Notes under the pieces: model-generated
The model's database searches: none
The model's input: the letters and a program-made list of their open reading frames with translations, nothing else
What the model was told of the DNA's origin: nothing
Shown: piece by piece, positions 35,787 through 45,436 of the stretch
How positions within the stretch are numbered: the first letter of the stretch is position 1
How the letters are laid out: each line of letters opens with the position of its first letter
Source: Pirellula sp.
GTDB taxonomy: Bacteria > Planctomycetota > Planctomycetia > Pirellulales > Lacipirellulaceae
Reading direction: 5' to 3'
Assembly: GCA_013822725.1 (NCBI GenBank)
Contig: PNKX01000015.1
Coordinates: 62,001 to 126,000 of the forward strand
Length of the DNA: 64,000 bases
Program-made: the position numbers and the translations under genes

Positions 35787-38700
35787 TTAGCCACCGTCGA
35801 CCTCTCCGCTGGAGGCCAGTTGAATCGCCTTGAGCAGCGTTTGGTATTCCAGCGGCTTGACCAGGTGTTCGTCGAAGCCGGCCGCCAATGCCCGTTCTCG
35901 ATCGTCGGGCTGGCCAAAACCCGTCAGAGCGAGCAGCTTTACGGCGGCGCCGTTGGGGAGCTCGCGAATCTGCTGGGCGACGTCGTAGCCGCTGAGGTCG
36001 GGGAGGCCGATGTCGATGAGCGCCACGTCGGGTTCGCTCGTTGCGACAGCGGCGATTCCTTTCGTCCCATTTTCCGCAGCGGTCACCTCGCAGCCAAATG
36101 CCTTTAGTAACTTGCCGGTGACGACGCGAATGTCTTCTCGATCTTCGACCAACACGACGCGCAACCCTGCCAGCTTCGCTTCGTGTTCAGTGCGTCCCTT
36201 TTCCCGCGGCAACTCCTCGCTCGCGATGGGAATGCGAACGATGAATTCGCTCCCTTCGCCGATCCCTTCGCTGTCGACTTCAATCTCGCCGCCGTGGAGC
36301 CGCACTATGGTTTGCACCAAGGTTAGCCCAACCCCCATGCCGGTTTCCGTTTTGCCGGGCGCGTCGTCTACTTGAACAAATAAGTCGAAGATTCGATCGT
36401 GCATCGCGGGTGGAATGCCGATGCCCGTGTCGCGGACGCGCAGCACGACTTCGGCTCCTTCACGTTCCGCCTGCAACGAGATCTCGCCGCCGGACGGAGT
36501 GTACTTGATGGCATTGGTAAGTAAGTTCACCTGGATCTGCTGCAGTCGCGCAGCGTCTCCCTTCACGGGGAGCGGCTCGTTAGGCAACTCGACGTAGAGG
36601 TGCAAGTCACGTCCTTCGAGAGCCGGTTGAATCGCCTCCACGGCGTCACGCGACGTCTGGGCGAGATCGACCAACTTCCGGCGGATGCCGATTTTTCCTC
36701 GCGTGATCCGCGACACATCGAGCAAATCGTCCAGCAGTCGCGCCATTTGTTTGGATTGCCGGGCAATCGCGCCGCGAGCTTCGTCGACCGTTTCCTTGTC
36801 AAGATGGTCCCATTGAAGGATGCCCGCTGAACTCAGCACGGCGGCCAGCGGATTGCGTAACTCATGCGACAGCATCGCGAGGAAATGATCGCGCTTTTCC
36901 ACGGCATCGCGAGCCTCGGCTTCGGCTCCCTGCCGCCGCGTTACTTCTTCGCGAAGTTGCGAATTGATCGATTCGAGTTCCTCGGCGTAGCGTTCTCGAT
37001 CTTGCTCGGCCTCCTTACGCAGCGAGATGTCGCGGGCGATCATCGAGACGCCGACCACTTTTCCTCCTTCCTCGCGAATGGGCGAGAACGAACAGAGGAC
37101 GATCATCTGTGAGCCGTCATGCCGGCGCGACTTCATCTCGATGGGGTGTTCTCGCAATTTTCCAGCGATGGTTCGCGCGTGAGCGTCGCGCAGCACGTGC
37201 TGCGAATCGTCGCCAGACTGCTGTGACTCCAGTGTCCAAGCGTCGCGCCCGGTCACCTCTTCAGGTTCGTAGCCGTAAAGTTTGGCAGCGCCTCGATTCC
37301 ACGTCGTGATGCGACCCTCAAGGTCCATGCCGATGATCGCGTCGTCCGACGATTCGACGATCGCCGACATCTGATGAAGCCGCGCCTCGGTCCCCTTCAA
37401 CATCGAGATGTCGATAAGCGTCAGCACCACTCCCTCGAGCTTCGAATGCGAGCGATATGGCAACACGCGCAGGAAGAACCATTGCCCCGCGCGGTCTTGC
37501 ACTTCTTTCTCAATCGGTACGCTCGTCTCGACGACTTTCGAAACGTCGGCGATGAGGTCGGGATAACGAATATTGTGCGAGAAGCTGTCGATCCGTCGCC
37601 CGACGTCTTGCGGCAGGAGATCGAACGCTCGGCCTATCTGCGGGGTGAATTTGCGGATGCAGAGGTTCCGATCGAGGAAGATCGTTCCGATGTCAGTGCT
37701 CCGCAGCAGATTGTCCATATCATCCGTCAATTCGGTCAACTCGACGATTTTCTTCTGGTACTCGGCGTTGACCGTATAGAGCTCCTCATTCACCGAGTGG
37801 AGTTCTTCATTGGTGCTCTGCAATTCTTCGTTGCTGGCGACGAGCTCCTCGTTCGAAGCCTGCAGTTCTTCATTGCTCGTTTCCAGCTCCTCGATGGTGG
37901 CCTGCAAGTTTTCGCGCGTGTAGCGCAGCTCCGTTTCGAGCGAGTCGAGATGCTCTTTCGAGGCTTCGTCGACGTCCATCTCCGCGATGGTCCGGTCGCG
38001 CGCGACGGCGGCGCCTAGGCTCTCCAGTGAGATGAACAGATGCGTGAGATTGCCGTGCCGATTGAGGATTGGCTTGACGCCGAGCTTCAGCTGTTCCTCG
38101 CCGCTCGGCATCGTCACGCGGATGCCGTGGTAGATCACAGGCGTCTGTTCTTTCGACGCCCGTTGGATCGCCCCGGCGAGGGCCATCTTGAGATCCCCTT
38201 CGAGCAGATCGAGAATGTCCGTCGTCGGGCGACCTGTACGATGCCGCAAGAATCGCCCCGCGTCTCCGAAGGTGTGGACTAGTTGGCGGTTGTCGGTCAC
38301 CAGCAACCCGGCGGGCATAAATTCTTCGAGCAACCGATCGTACGTCGACATCAACGAGGCGTCGAAGCCGGCGTGCGTCGTCAGCGTTGTCGCCGGGCGG
38401 AACGTCCCCATGGGCGCCGAGAGGGGAATTCGCATGTCGGCCGGCAGGCGTATGTCGCGACGCTTGCGATAGATTTTCCAGTGCTCGTCGAGCGGTTCGA
38501 ACTCGCCAGACAGTTCGCCGAGCGTCTCGCTAGGCCCTAGAAAAAGGATGCCTCGCGTTTTCAACCCGAAGTGAAACAGCGACAGCGCCTTCTTCTGGGC
38601 CGGCGGTTGGAAGTAAATCAGCAGGTTGCGGCACGAAATGAGATCGAGCTTCGTGAACGGCGCGTCCTTCATCACGTTGTGCCGCGCGAAGACAACCAGC

Positions 38701-39956
38701 TGCCGCAGTTCGTTCGACACTTGATACCGGTCGCCACGGCGCACAAAATAACGGCTCAACCGCTCGGGGCTGACTTTCGCCAAGGCCTCTTCTTCGTAGA
38801 TGGCCGCGCTGGCGAACTCCAGCGATGATTGGTGGACGTCGCTGGCGAAGATCTTCACGCTCGGCGGCCGATCGAGCTGTTTCAGCCGCTCATGGAGCAA
38901 GATTGCCAGGGAGTAGGGCTCTTCGCCCGTCGCGCAGCCCGCCACCCACACGCGCAACTCTTGCCCCGGCTTCGCCTTCGCGATGAGATCGGGAAGAATG
39001 TCGTGTTCTAGCCGTTCGTACGCTTCGCGATCTCGAAAAAACCGCGTCACGCCAATGAGCAGATCTTTGTAAAGCGCGTTCAGCTCTGGCGGATCGATCC
39101 GCAGCTGGTCGACATAGTCCTCCAAATCCGTCGACTGATTCATCGAAAGTCGTCGCTCGATGCGACGACTCACCGTATTCGGTTTGTAGTACGAGAAATC
39201 AATCCCGTACTCGTCTCGCAGCAGCTTGAAGATCGCGTCGTACCCTTCGAGGTCGGCGGCGTCCTCGGCTTCGGGGGCCGTGCTGCATTTGTCGTCTAGC
39301 CTCACATGGGCCAAGTGCTTCACGAGTTCCCCTGGCATCTCCTCTGGCGACAAGATGTGATCCACGATCCCCGTATCGCGGGCGCTTTTGGGCATGCCGT
39401 CGAATTTGGCCGACTCTTCCGACTGGGCGATGACCATGCCGCCGGCGTTGTGTATCTCCAAGATGCCGCGCGAGCCGTCGCTGCCGGTCCCCGACAGGAC
39501 GATGGCGACCGCGCAGCCGCCAACGTCTTGCGCAAGAGAGCGAAAGAAATGATCGATCGGCAGGCTGAGGTCCTGGTCGGGATCTTTGTCGGTCAGCAGC
39601 AGGCGACCGCCGGAGATGATCATCTCCTTCTTGGGCGGAATGAGGTAAATTGAGTTCGCCTCGACCTCCATCCCGTTTTCGACGCGGTGAATCCGCATCT
39701 TCGTGTGACGCGCCAGCAGCTCATCCATCAAGCTCTTGAAGTCAGGCGACAAATGCTGGATGACGACAAACGCCAAACCGCTGTCGGCAGGCATGTTCTT
39801 AAAGAAACGCTCCAGCGATTCGAGGCCTCCAGCGGAAGCGCCGATGCCGACGACGTAAGGTCGATCTTCTAATGGCGTGTGGAGCGGCTTGAGTTGCGAC
39901 ACGCTTTCGCCGTCGCGGTCAATCGAGCCGTTCGCCGCCTGCTTGGCCGAATCCAT
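35787..39956 (-). CDS. CheB-CheR-PAS hybrid sensor histidine kinase
   Basis: 1389 residues. In order: a CheB methylesterase domain (about 33-220, catalytic residues Ser41 in IGASAGG, His68 in VIQHLSP and Asp160 in GTGSDG); a CheR methyltransferase domain (about 235-490, with [16 protein letters not shown]); a coiled coil of [17 protein letters not shown] type (about 660-730); two PAS domains (about 740-990); HisKA with SHELRNPL at about 1030; HATPase with [11 protein letters not shown] and DTGIGIPP; and a C-terminal receiver with VALIDIGLP. No membrane segment, so it is cytoplasmic. Such fusions are thought to link protein methylation to phosphorelay. It sits between uxaC and the SDR gene but is on its own transcript; its link to pectin use is unproven. 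Confidence 0.93.
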   Translation of the reverse strand: MDSAKQAANGSIDRDGESVSQLKPLHTPLEDRPYVVGIGASAGGLESLERFFKNMPADSGLAFVVIQHLSPDFKSLMDELLARHTKMRIHRVENGMEVEANSIYLIPPKKEMIISGGRLLLTDKDPDQDLSLPIDHFFRSLAQDVGGCAVAIVLSGTGSDGSRGILEIHNAGGMVIAQSEESAKFDGMPKSARDTGIVDHILSPEEMPGELVKHLAHVRLDDKCSTAPEAEDAADLEGYDAIFKLLRDEYGIDFSYYKPNTVSRRIERRLSMNQSTDLEDYVDQLRIDPPELNALYKDLLIGVTRFFRDREAYERLEHDILPDLIAKAKPGQELRVWVAGCATGEEPYSLAILLHERLKQLDRPPSVKIFASDVHQSSLEFASAAIYEEEALAKVSPERLSRYFVRRGDRYQVSNELRQLVVFARHNVMKDAPFTKLDLISCRNLLIYFQPPAQKKALSLFHFGLKTRGILFLGPSETLGELSGEFEPLDEHWKIYRKRRDIRLPADMRIPLSAPMGTFRPATTLTTHAGFDASLMSTYDRLLEEFMPAGLLVTDNRQLVHTFGDAGRFLRHRTGRPTTDILDLLEGDLKMALAGAIQRASKEQTPVIYHGIRVTMPSGEEQLKLGVKPILNRHGNLTHLFISLESLGAAVARDRTIAEMDVDEASKEHLDSLETELRYTRENLQATIEELETSNEELQASNEELVASNEELQSTNEELHSVNEELYTVNAEYQKKIVELTELTDDMDNLLRSTDIGTIFLDRNLCIRKFTPQIGRAFDLLPQDVGRRIDSFSHNIRYPDLIADVSKVVETSVPIEKEVQDRAGQWFFLRVLPYRSHSKLEGVVLTLIDISMLKGTEARLHQMSAIVESSDDAIIGMDLEGRITTWNRGAAKLYGYEPEEVTGRDAWTLESQQSGDDSQHVLRDAHARTIAGKLREHPIEMKSRRHDGSQMIVLCSFSPIREEGGKVVGVSMIARDISLRKEAEQDRERYAEELESINSQLREEVTRRQGAEAEARDAVEKRDHFLAMLSHELRNPLAAVLSSAGILQWDHLDKETVDEARGAIARQSKQMARLLDDLLDVSRITRGKIGIRRKLVDLAQTSRDAVEAIQPALEGRDLHLYVELPNEPLPVKGDAARLQQIQVNLLTNAIKYTPSGGEISLQAEREGAEVVLRVRDTGIGIPPAMHDRIFDLFVQVDDAPGKTETGMGVGLTLVQTIVRLHGGEIEVDSEGIGEGSEFIVRIPIASEELPREKGRTEHEAKLAGLRVVLVEDREDIRVVTGKLLKAFGCEVTAAENGTKGIAAVATSEPDVALIDIGLPDLSGYDVAQQIRELPNGAAVKLLALTGFGQPDDRERALAAGFDEHLVKPLEYQTLLKAIQLASSGEVDGG

Positions 39957-40355
39957 GCCCTGCTCACTTATTCGGTGTCTTGTAATCAGTCTCTAGGGCC
40001 CCAACCTATGGGGGGCGTGTCAGTGCGGAAATTGAACGAAACCCGTTTCAGCAAAAAGTGGGCCAATCGGGCGATGCTGCCGTTTAGAGAAGGAAAAATG
40101 CCGTCAAAATGCGTTGCGACGCGCGTTCGCCAACCGCAGTGGCGGTTGCGGGAGCGGTCGACAATTTTGCATCAGCATTGCTGCGGCGCCGCCCGATCCG
40201 TTTGCCATCCCAACGACCCGCGTTGTCCGCGGCCATGTCTCGGGAGGCTGTCGACAACGAAATTTGTTTCCCGTATGTTCGACGCCATTCAACTCCTAGC
40301 GGTCGGATGATTTTTCTCTCTTCAGCCGGAACCATAACGATCAAGGTTTAGACAG
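39957..40355. other. Divergent intergenic region
   Basis: 399 bp between the start codons of the CheB-CheR kinase (minus) and the SDR gene (plus). It should contain both promoters. I see no convincing gene, operator palindrome or repeat of the families found elsewhere. Confidence 0.45.
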
Positions 40356-41168
40356 ATGCTTTCCGACATCTTTCAACTCGAGGGGGAAATCGCCGCCGTC
40401 ATCGGCGGCACTGGCGCCCTGGGAGGCGCCATGGCGGACGCTCTCGCCGCCTTTGGCGCTCGCGTCGCCATCATTGGCCGGAGCGAGGAACGGGGTCGGC
40501 AGCGCGTCCAGGCGATCGAAGCGACCGGCGGCACGGCCATTTTCCAATCGGCCGACGCCCTCAGCGCGAATTCCGTCCGCCACGCTCGCGACGAAATCAC
40601 TCGCCAACTCGGACCGGTGACGATCCTGGTGAACGCCGCCGGCGGCAATCGACCCGATGCGACGCTTCCTCCCGGCAGCGATTTCTGCAAACTGCCGATC
40701 GAGGCGTGGCAAAACGTCTTCGATCTCAACCTCGTCGGCGGCGCCCTGCTCCCCTGCCAGATATTTGGCGAGACGATGGTCGCCGCCGGACGCGGCAGCA
40801 TCATCAACATTGCCTCGATGGCGGGAATGATTCCGTTGTCACGGGTCGTCGCTTACTCCGCAGCGAAGGCGGCGGTGATCAACCTCACGCAATTCCTGGC
40901 TCGCGAGTGGGCCTCGCGCGGCGTGCGGGTGAACGCCTTGAGCCCTGGATTCTTCCCCGCCGATCAGAATCGTGGTCTGCTGTTTAAAGAAGACGGCGGC
41001 TACACCGAGCGTGGCGGCCAGATCATCGGCCACACGCCGATGGCACGTTTTGGCGAATCGCACGAACTCGCGGGCGCTACGGTGTGGCTCGCCTCCCACC
41101 GGGCGGCGTCGTTCGTCACCGGCCAGAACATCGTCGTCGACGGCGGTTTCTCGGCGACGACGATTTGA
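40356..41168 (+). CDS. SDR-type D-fructuronate reductase (mannonate oxidoreductase)
   Basis: 270 residues. Short-chain dehydrogenase with the NAD(P) loop GGTGALGGAM (about 15-24), the NAAGGNRPDATLPPG block, catalytic Ser in IINIASMAG, and the YSAAK Tyr/Lys pair. Further along are SPGFFPADQNRGLLF and TPMARFGE, which are typical of the SDR group that interconverts fructuronate and mannonate (UxaD/UxuB function). It would catalyse the step after UxaE. A PfkB kinase gene follows 258 bp downstream on the same strand. The substrate is assigned by subgroup motifs and context. Confidence 0.82.
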   Translation: MLSDIFQLEGEIAAVIGGTGALGGAMADALAAFGARVAIIGRSEERGRQRVQAIEATGGTAIFQSADALSANSVRHARDEITRQLGPVTILVNAAGGNRPDATLPPGSDFCKLPIEAWQNVFDLNLVGGALLPCQIFGETMVAAGRGSIINIASMAGMIPLSRVVAYSAAKAAVINLTQFLAREWASRGVRVNALSPGFFPADQNRGLLFKEDGGYTERGGQIIGHTPMARFGESHELAGATVWLASHRAASFVTGQNIVVDGGFSATTI

Positions 41169-41190
41169 TTCAAATGCGAATGCGGATTTA

Positions 41191-41379
41191 ACCACGAAAA
41201 GGACGAAAGGAACGAAAGGACGAGGCAAGAAGGTTGGAACCGCCGATGGACGCAGATGAACGCGAAGAGCTTTGAATGAATTCGCGTTTTGCTTGCCGTT
41301 CATCCATCAACGTTTATCTGCGTCTATCGGCAGTTACGTTGTTTTCTCTCTTTCGTTGCTTTCGTCAGTTTCGTAGTTA
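41191..41379. repeat. Nested quasi-palindrome with two word dialects
   Basis: Outer arms AACCACGAAAAGGACGAAAG and CTTTCGTCAGTTTCGTAG; inner arms GGAACCGCCGATGGACGCAG with CAACGTTTATCTGCGTC and TATCGGCAGTT. The inner dialect is that of 2908-3031 and the outer that of 28120-28274. It fills the gap between the SDR gene and the KDG kinase gene. Confidence 0.8.
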
Positions 41380-41426
41380 CAAAAACAGCAGCAACAACCA
41401 ACTCACCACCAACCAAGCTCCGTAAG

Positions 41427-42515
41427 ATGCCCGCTCTCAATATCCGCCAAGACGCCTGTGCCCTCGACTTTCTTGCCCTCGGCGCCGTTGTCCACCGGCT
41501 TGATCCCGGGATCCTGCCGTTCCGGCGGGCTCGCTCGTTGGAAATCCATGTATCGGGCGGCGAGTACAACGTCGCGGCCAACCTTGCCAGTTGCTTCGGC
41601 CTGAATACCGGCGTCGCTACGGCGATGGTCGACAACGGCATCGGGGAATTGGTGCAGTCGCAAATCCGCGAGATGGGAGTCCGCCCTTTCTACAAGCACT
41701 TCAAGCATGACGGCGTGCGCGGCCCGAATATCGCCACCGTCTACAGCGACCGCGGCCATGGCGCTCGCGCGCCGGTGGTCTTCTACAATCGTGCGAACGA
41801 AGCCGGCGCGTTGCTCAAGCCGGGCGACTTCAACTGGAGCGAAATTTTTGCCGGCGGCGTTCGCTGGTTCCACTCGGGCGGCATCTTTGCTTCGCTTTCT
41901 GAAACGACGTCGCAACTAATCCTCGAAGGGATGCAGGCTGCGAAGGCGGCGGGCGCCATTCGGTCGTTCGATCTCAATTACCGCGCGAAGCTATGGGCCA
42001 CCCTCGGCGGTTCCGCCAAGGGCCAAGAAGTCTTCCGCCGCATTGCCAGCGAAGTCGACGTGCTGATCGGGAACGAAGAAGATCTACAGATGAGTCTCGG
42101 CATCGAGGGACCGAAAGTCGACTCGCACGGCAAGTCGAAGCTCGACACGGCAGTTTTTTTGGCGATGATCGAAAAGGTGCGTCAGGAGTTTCCGAATATC
42201 AAGGCGGTTGCCACGACTCTGCGCGAAGTCCACTCGACTAACCGACACGATTGGGGCGCCGTCCTCTGGCTCGACGGCAAGAGTTACGTCAGCCCGACGC
42301 TCAATCTCGACGTGATTGATCGCATCGGCGGCGGCGACGGGTTCGCATCAGGATTGATCTACGGATTGATTCGCGGCCTCCCGCCGGAAGAATGCCTCCG
42401 TCTCGGTTGGGCCCATGGCGCGTTGCTGACGACCTTCCCCGGCGATGTTTCCATGGCAAAATTGCACGAAGTCGAAGCGCTCGCTAAGGGAGGCACGGCC
42501 CGCGTCCAGCGGTAG
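41427..42515 (+). CDS. kdgK: 2-dehydro-3-deoxygluconate kinase-like sugar kinase (PfkB family)
   Basis: 362 residues from the ATG at 41427 (MPALNIRQDACALDFLALGA onward). PfkB marks: SGGEYNVAANLASCFGL near the N-terminus, FDLNYRAKLW in the middle, VLIGNEEDLQMSLGI, and the catalytic Asp block DRIGGGDGFASGLIYGL. It phosphorylates 2-keto-3-deoxygluconate (KDG) to KDPG, the step after mannonate dehydratase. The SDR gene is directly upstream. KDG specificity is inferred from the neighbouring uronate genes and from resemblance to planctomycete KDG kinases. An upstream in-frame start would run through a repeat and is unlikely. Confidence 0.82.
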   Translation: MPALNIRQDACALDFLALGAVVHRLDPGILPFRRARSLEIHVSGGEYNVAANLASCFGLNTGVATAMVDNGIGELVQSQIREMGVRPFYKHFKHDGVRGPNIATVYSDRGHGARAPVVFYNRANEAGALLKPGDFNWSEIFAGGVRWFHSGGIFASLSETTSQLILEGMQAAKAAGAIRSFDLNYRAKLWATLGGSAKGQEVFRRIASEVDVLIGNEEDLQMSLGIEGPKVDSHGKSKLDTAVFLAMIEKVRQEFPNIKAVATTLREVHSTNRHDWGAVLWLDGKSYVSPTLNLDVIDRIGGGDGFASGLIYGLIRGLPPEECLRLGWAHGALLTTFPGDVSMAKLHEVEALAKGGTARVQR

Positions 42516-42699
42516 CCGCTTGCGGCTTAGCGATGAAAGTGACTTTAAACTCCGTGCTTCGCCGCAACGGAAGCCCCCAACGGCACTTTCGGAAGTTATC
42601 CCCTGGCGGATAGCGCCGCGCCGTAGTGCCCCCCTGAGCGGTGGCATAAAATAAGGAGCGCCTCGATCGCTTCTCTCTTCGACTTGTCACGCTCCTGCC

Positions 42700-43320
42700 A
42701 TGGCTCTCTTGCTCCTCGTGCTAAACGCACGCGCGACGTGCTTCCTCGCCGCGGCGATGCTCTGCGCGCTCGCCACGTCGCTTCGAGCGGCTGAACCCTC
42801 CGCTGCGTCTGCCGAAGCTGCCGCTCACTTGCAGGTCCTTTCCGATAGGGCTGCCAAGATCGTCGACTCGCTGAAACTTGACGATCCCGAGTTGGCCACA
42901 CGCGTGCGAGATGAAATTGCTCAGCAGTATCTAGCCCTCGGCAAACTTCACGACGCCGGACAACCCGAACCGGCCGCGCTCGACGCTCTCCACCGCCGCT
43001 TCGTCGCCCGTCTTGCTGCACAGCTGACGCCGGCGCAAGTCGATCAAGTGAAAGATGGCATGACGTACGGCGTCGTACCGATCACATTCGACGGCTATCA
43101 GCAGATGCTGCCGGAAATAACCGATGAGCAGCGTCATGAAATTCACGCCCAACTTCTCGAAGCTCGCGAATATGCGATGGACGCCGGCTCATCCGACGCG
43201 AAGCATGCGGTGTTCGGCAAGTACAAGGGACGCATTAATAACTATCTGTCTCGGGCAGGCATCGATTTAAAGCAGGCCGAGAAGGAATGGGCCGCCCGCC
43301 GCCAAGCCGCCAAGAAGTAA
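42700..43320 (+). CDS. Secreted DUF3826 protein
   Basis: 206 residues with an N-terminal signal (CFLAAAMLCALATSLRA). The mature part matches DUF3826: MTYGVVPITFDGYQQMLPE, LLEAREYAMDAGSSDAKH and FGKYKGRINNYLSRAG. I recall this family next to PL1 pectate lyases in Bacteroidetes and planctomycete polysaccharide loci; its function is not known. It lies 80 bp upstream of a PL1 gene on the same strand, so it probably belongs to the same transcript. Helical and charged. Confidence 0.87.
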   Translation: MALLLLVLNARATCFLAAAMLCALATSLRAAEPSAASAEAAAHLQVLSDRAAKIVDSLKLDDPELATRVRDEIAQQYLALGKLHDAGQPEPAALDALHRRFVARLAAQLTPAQVDQVKDGMTYGVVPITFDGYQQMLPEITDEQRHEIHAQLLEAREYAMDAGSSDAKHAVFGKYKGRINNYLSRAGIDLKQAEKEWAARRQAAKK

Positions 43321-43400
43321 GCGCATGCCGCCGCTGCCGGTTCGTTGGCAGTGCGGAACGCAGACGCTTCCAACCATTACCAGATCGCCAAACAACTGCC

Positions 43401-45041
43401 ATGAAACAATTCCTCAACATGATGATCATCGGCCTCTTCGTGGCAGGTGCGCTGCTATACGCGCCATCGGCCGTTGAGGCCGCGTATCCCAAGGTTCCCA
43501 AGGAAGTCCAAGAAGAGGCGAATGCCAAACTCATCGCCTTGCGACTTCGCTCCGATGAAATCTGGAAGCAGGCTCAGCCGACGATCGAAGCTTGGGCCGC
43601 GAAGGGCAAGCCATACATTCCATGGGCCGCGAAGCCCGAGGACCTGCCGCAGGCCCCCATTCCCGCTTTCCCCTGCGCGCAAGGGGGGGGCATGTACAGC
43701 TTCGGCGGCCGCGGCGGCAAGGTCTATGTCGTGACGAATCTCAACGACAGCGGCCCCGGCAGTTTTCGCGAGGCGCTCGAGGCCGCCGGTCCGCGCATCG
43801 TCGTTTTCAACGTCGCCGGCATCATCAAGCTCACTGAGCGGATCATCGTTCGCGCTCCCTACATCACCATCGACGGCAGCAGCGCTCCCGGCGACGGCGT
43901 ATGTATTGCCGGCGACACGATCGAACTCGAAACGCACGACGTCATCATCCGTCACATGAGGTTTCGCCGTGGGGCCACCTGGGTCGGCGATCGCAACGAC
44001 TCAATTGGCGGCAATCCGATCGGCAACATTATGATCGACCACGTTTCCGCGAGTTGGGGGCTCGACGAAAACATGTCGATGTACCGCCACATGTATCAGC
44101 CGCCCGACGGTTCGAAAGAATTGAAACTGCCGACGGTGAACATCACCATTCAGAATTCGATCTTCAGCGAGTGCCTCGACACCTACGAGCACTCATTTGG
44201 CAGCACGCTCGGCGGCTACAACAGCACGTTTCACCACAACTTGTGGGCTTGCAACACCGGCCGCAACTCCAGCGTCGGCATGATCTACGACTTCACCTTC
44301 GCGAACAACGTCGTCTACAACTGGCGGCACCGCACCGTCGACGGCGGCGATCACCGCAGCTACTACAACATCATCAACAATTATTTCAAGCCGGGACCGA
44401 CGACGCCGCGCAACGAGGCGATCGCTCATCGCATCTTGAAGCCAGAGTCGCGCCGCAGCCCTCACTTCAACGCCGACTTCGGTCGCGCGTACGTTTCCGG
44501 CAACGTCGTTGAAGGAAATGCTGCCGTCACCGCCGATAATTGGAACGGCGGCGTGCAAGTCGATTTGGCCGATGGTTTTGAACCTGATCTCGTCCTGCCG
44601 CAGGTGCGAATCAATAAGCCGTATCCTGGTTCGTTCTTGGAGATCGAATCGGCGCAGGACGCCTACGAGCATGTCCTCGCCGACAGCGGCGCCTCCAAGC
44701 CGCGCCGCGACGCCGTTGACGCCCGCATCGCCGAGATGGTTCGCACGGGCACGGTCACCTACAAGAAAGGTCAGGGAATCATCACCGACGTCGAGCAAGT
44801 CGGCGGCTACCCCGATTACTCAGGCCAGCCCTACGCCGACGCCGATGCCGACGGGATGCCTGACGACTGGGAACGTCAACACCGCCTCAACCCCAAAGAT
44901 GCCAGCGACGCCATCGCGGACGCCAACGGGGACGGCTACACGAACGTCGAAGACTTTCTCAACGAGCTTGATCCGAACGCTCCCAAGCAGGAGTGGCCGG
45001 CGCCGCGGACTTACGTCGACGTCTTTTGGAACATTCCCTGA
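43401..45041 (+). CDS. Secreted pectate lyase (PL1 family)
   Basis: 546 residues from the ATG at 43401; the signal peptide is FLNMMIIGLFVAGALLYAPS with cleavage near VEA. The PL1 beta-helix is marked by MYSFGGRGGKVYVVTNLNDS, GIIKLTERIIV, TIDGSSAPGDGVCI, DHVSASWGLDENMS and YFKPGPTTP. A C-terminal PYADADADGMPDDWERQHRL and DANGDGYTNVEDFL segment resembles the Ca-binding tail in the enzyme at 21566. The enzyme cleaves polygalacturonate by beta-elimination. It lacks the GH43-like half of its paralogue. It is preceded by DUF3826. Confidence 0.93.
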   Translation: MKQFLNMMIIGLFVAGALLYAPSAVEAAYPKVPKEVQEEANAKLIALRLRSDEIWKQAQPTIEAWAAKGKPYIPWAAKPEDLPQAPIPAFPCAQGGGMYSFGGRGGKVYVVTNLNDSGPGSFREALEAAGPRIVVFNVAGIIKLTERIIVRAPYITIDGSSAPGDGVCIAGDTIELETHDVIIRHMRFRRGATWVGDRNDSIGGNPIGNIMIDHVSASWGLDENMSMYRHMYQPPDGSKELKLPTVNITIQNSIFSECLDTYEHSFGSTLGGYNSTFHHNLWACNTGRNSSVGMIYDFTFANNVVYNWRHRTVDGGDHRSYYNIINNYFKPGPTTPRNEAIAHRILKPESRRSPHFNADFGRAYVSGNVVEGNAAVTADNWNGGVQVDLADGFEPDLVLPQVRINKPYPGSFLEIESAQDAYEHVLADSGASKPRRDAVDARIAEMVRTGTVTYKKGQGIITDVEQVGGYPDYSGQPYADADADGMPDDWERQHRLNPKDASDAIADANGDGYTNVEDFLNELDPNAPKQEWPAPRTYVDVFWNIP

Positions 45042-45047
45042 ATTTTT

Positions 45048-45257
45048 GAACCGCCAAGAGCGCCAAGGGAATGCAAGGGAATACAAAGAACGTTGGCGCC
45101 GCGTACGAACGCAGATTAATGCCAATAAGAATGATCTGCGTCCAACCGCGTTTATCAGCAGTTCCATCTTCTCGGACATTTCTTCCGTCCTGTTGTGTCG
45201 TCGTGGTTCAAAATCCTCCCCGCATTTCCTTGGCGCTCTTGGCGTCCTTGGCGGTTC
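45048..45257. repeat. Nested quasi-palindrome
   Basis: Outer arms GAACCGCCAAGAGCGCCAAG (45048) and CTTGGCGCTCTTGGCGTCC, then TTGGCGGTTC (ending 45257); inner words GCGTACGAACGCAGATTAAT and ATCTGCGTCCAACCGCGTTT. Same architecture as 10785-10946. It fills most of the 395-bp gap after the pectate lyase. Confidence 0.82.
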
Positions 45258-45315
45258 AATCCTCCTCTTCAATAACCGCCGATTGCACTAAAAATACCGC
45301 TCCTAACGCCTAAGT

Positions 45316-45343
45316 TTGCCCCCCTCCCCTCCTCGCCTATAAT
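45316..45343 (+). promoter_or_regulatory. Candidate promoter for the Ser/Thr kinase gene
   Basis: TTGCCC (45316-45321) and TATAAT (45338-45343) are separated by 16 bp, about 95 bp upstream of the kinase ATG. The -10 matches the sigma-70 consensus exactly; the -35 matches four of six positions. Confidence 0.4.
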
Positions 45344-45436
45344 GGAGCCAGTTCCCCAGCTTTTCCCGCGAAATCAGGCGGTCGCCCCAACGCCGGTGTG
45401 CGGTTCACCCACCAGTGCGCTTCGATCGATCGCCGT

